Shown here one piece after another: positions 7,246-8,977 of a stretch of DNA of 8,977 nt (the first letter of the stretch is position 1; each line of letters starts with the position of its first letter). A program made the translations under genes and the position numbers. A model generated the notes under the pieces. The model did no database searches, was not told the DNA's origin, and saw only the letters and a list, made by a program, of their open reading frames with translations. This DNA is from Nitrospira sp. (GTDB taxonomy: Bacteria > Nitrospirota > Thermodesulfovibrionia > Thermodesulfovibrionales > SM23-35): the NCBI GenBank assembly GCA_016873575.1, contig VGWY01000104.1:1-8977 (forward strand), written 5' to 3'.

Positions 7246-8977
7246 TTAAGTAGCTCTCTTTTCACGCTGTCTCTTCATTCTCTCTATTGCTACCATCAAG
7301 AGTGAGATTGCAGTAGGTGTAACACCGGGTATCCTGCTTGCCTGGCCGAGATTTGCTGGTCTTACCTCCTGTAACTTACTCAGAATTTCTTTTGAAAGCC
7401 CATTCACAGTAACATAATCAAAGTCATCAGGTATCCTTTTCCCCTCGACCTTCTTAAGCTTCTCGGCCATCTCCAGTTGGCGAAGGATATAGCCTTCGTA
7501 TTTGACCTGTATCTGGACGTGCTTTTTAATCTCATCGTTAAGGTGTTCCTCGGAAGGTGAATTTTCATCTATGAATGAATATGTTATCTCCGGTCTTTTT
7601 AAAAGCTGTTCGAGGGACTCGCTCTTATTTTCATCTAATTTTATGCGTCTCTTTTTAAGACGCTGAAGCTCTTCATGGATAAGCCTCTTTTTCTCGATAA
7701 ATCTTTGATAAACAGCCTTCTCAAGAAGTCCGATGTTATATCCTTTATCCATTAAACGCAAATCAGCATTGTCGTGTCTTAAAAGGAGTCTATACTCTGC
7801 CCTCGATGTAAACATCCTGTAAGGTTCATTGGTGCCCTTTGTTATGAGATCATCAATGAGTACACCTATGTATGCCTCATGTCTCCCTAATATCAAGGGC
7901 TCCCTGCCCTGAAGTTTCAGAGATGCATTGATACCAGCCATAACCCCTTGTGCAGCAGCCTCTTCATACCCGGATGTACCGTTTATCTGACCGGCAAGGA
8001 AGATGCCGTCAATACTTTTTGTTTCAAGGCTGTGCTTGAGCTGTGTTGGATATACAAAGTCATACTCAATTGCATATCCAGGCCTCATGATCTCAACTTC
8101 TTCAAGTCCCGGTATAGTCCTTACAAACTTAACCTGCACATCGTAGGGAAGACTTGTTGGTATTCCATTTGCATAATATTCTTTTGTCTCGAGCCCTTCT
8201 GGTTCAAGAAATACCTGATGCCGTTCACGCTCTGCAAACCGTACAACCTTGTCCTCTATTGATGGGCAGTATCTTGCTCCTATCCCCTTAATTTTGCCGC
8301 TGTAAAGGGGTGAACGGTCAAGATTGCCAAGGATGATCTTATGTGTCTCACTGTTTGTATGGGTTATATAGCAGGGAAGTTGGGGATTGGTAATTTTGTC
8401 TGTACTGTGTGAAAATGGCAGAGGCGGGTCATCCCCATACTGTGGTTCTGTCTTTGAAAAATCTATAGTCTTTGCATCAAGCCTTGGAGGGGTGCCTGTT
8501 TTCAGACGACCCATTTTAAAGCCCAACTCTTTTAGTGAATCAGAAAGCCCGATTGATGGGAATTCTCCAGCCCTTCCAGCGGAAAAGTTCTCAAGTCCGA
8601 TGTGGATTAATCCTTTTAAAAATGTACCTGTCGTAACGATAATTGCCTTTGCTCCGTAAAAAATACCAAGAGATGTAAGAACTCCCTTTACTTTCCTATC
8701 CTCTACGACTATTTTTTCTATGAGAGCCTGCTTTACATCGAGATTTTTCTGAGACTCGATTACATTTCTCATTGTAATCCTGTATAAAACCCTGTCTGCC
8801 TGTGCCCTCAGAGACCAGACTGCAGGCCCTTTACTCATATTGAGCATCCTAAATTGAATCCCTGCCTTGTCTGTTACCTTCGCCATTTCACCTCCGAGTG
8901 CATCAATCTCCCGAACGAGATGACCCTTAGCAAGTCCTCCGACAGCAGGATTACATGACATCTGGGCAATTGTATCG
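7246..8977 (-). CDS. mnmG: tRNA uridine-5-carboxymethylaminomethyl modification enzyme MnmG (5' end outside window)
   Basis: MnmG (GidA) is the FAD-dependent subunit that works with the GTPase MnmE to place the carboxymethylaminomethyl group on wobble uridine 34 of certain tRNAs, in the cytoplasm. 576 codons are visible. The frame stays open through the right edge (D-T-I-A-Q-M-S-C-N-P-A), so the ATG at 8961 is internal. About 45 residues, including the first FAD-binding GxGxxG, are missing, and the full length would be near the usual 620-630. Family hallmarks are the two conserved cysteines, in M-S-C-N-P-A (codon 8953-8955) and R-Y-C-P-S-I-E-D-K (codon 8266-8268). Others are the G-T-F-L-K-G-L segment, N-G-T-S-G-Y-E-E-A-A-A-Q-G, and the tRNA/MnmE-binding C-terminus with T-S-R-A-E-Y-R-L-L-L-R-H-D-N-A-D. 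The stop is TAA at 7246-7248. The reading frame is intact and looks functional. It converges on the foreign-looking gene pair, and the commonly linked rsmG is absent downstream. Confidence 0.97.
   Translation of the reverse strand, partial: DTIAQMSCNPAVGGLAKGHLVREIDALGGEMAKVTDKAGIQFRMLNMSKGPAVWSLRAQADRVLYRITMRNVIESQKNLDVKQALIEKIVVEDRKVKGVLTSLGIFYGAKAIIVTTGTFLKGLIHIGLENFSAGRAGEFPSIGLSDSLKELGFKMGRLKTGTPPRLDAKTIDFSKTEPQYGDDPPLPFSHSTDKITNPQLPCYITHTNSETHKIILGNLDRSPLYSGKIKGIGARYCPSIEDKVVRFAERERHQVFLEPEGLETKEYYANGIPTSLPYDVQVKFVRTIPGLEEVEIMRPGYAIEYDFVYPTQLKHSLETKSIDGIFLAGQINGTSGYEEAAAQGVMAGINASLKLQGREPLILGRHEAYIGVLIDDLITKGTNEPYRMFTSRAEYRLLLRHDNADLRLMDKGYNIGLLEKAVYQRFIEKKRLIHEELQRLKKRRIKLDENKSESLEQLLKRPEITYSFIDENSPSEEHLNDEIKKHVQIQVKYEGYILRQLEMAEKLKKVEGKRIPDDFDYVTVNGLSKEILSKLQEVRPANLGQASRIPGVTPTAISLLMVAIERMKRQREKRAT

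Noticed and set aside
7948..8262. 104-codon plus-strand frame inside mnmG
   Set aside because: It is a shadow of the strongly conserved mnmG coding sequence on the other strand.

Overview
The window comes from a bacterial chromosome of moderate GC content (mid-40s % by eye), and looks like a defence or accessory module lying next to a conserved housekeeping gene. The only confidently named gene is mnmG (gidA) at the right edge, on the minus strand and cut off at its 5' end. Its sequence is of ordinary bacterial type. My impression is a Nitrospirota- or Desulfobacterota-like Gram-negative, but that is a low-confidence guess from sequence feel.

Layout: (1) Positions 3-92 read as the last 29 codons of a transposase, best matching what I remember of IS630-family C-termini. 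(2) Positions 93-793 hold no convincing gene. They contain a two-part inverted repeat (349-398), a reasonable sigma70-type promoter (613-641) and an excellent Shine-Dalgarno at 783-788. (3) Positions 794-5836 encode a 1680-residue protein. It has an N-terminal PD-(D/E)XK-like domain, a central STAND-type P-loop NTPase, and about 1,075 residues of helical repeats ending in HEAT-like repeats. This is the layout of antiviral STAND (Avs-like) proteins. (4) 24 nt downstream on the same strand, 5861-6970 encodes a 369-residue tryptophan-rich protein that I do not recognise. (5) A 275-nt convergent gap follows, then mnmG (7246 to the edge).

Working model (inference): the large protein senses a phage or other foreign molecule through its helical C-terminus, switches state through the NTPase and activates the N-terminal nuclease-like domain. 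The tightly linked 369-residue protein would be a dedicated partner such as an adaptor, regulator or second effector. The transposase tail on the left, the absence of the usual rsmG (gidB) after mnmG, and a 15-bp near-perfect direct repeat on both sides of the gene pair are all consistent with acquired DNA beside mnmG. None of them proves it. The most novel item is the two-gene combination and its uncharacterised second gene.
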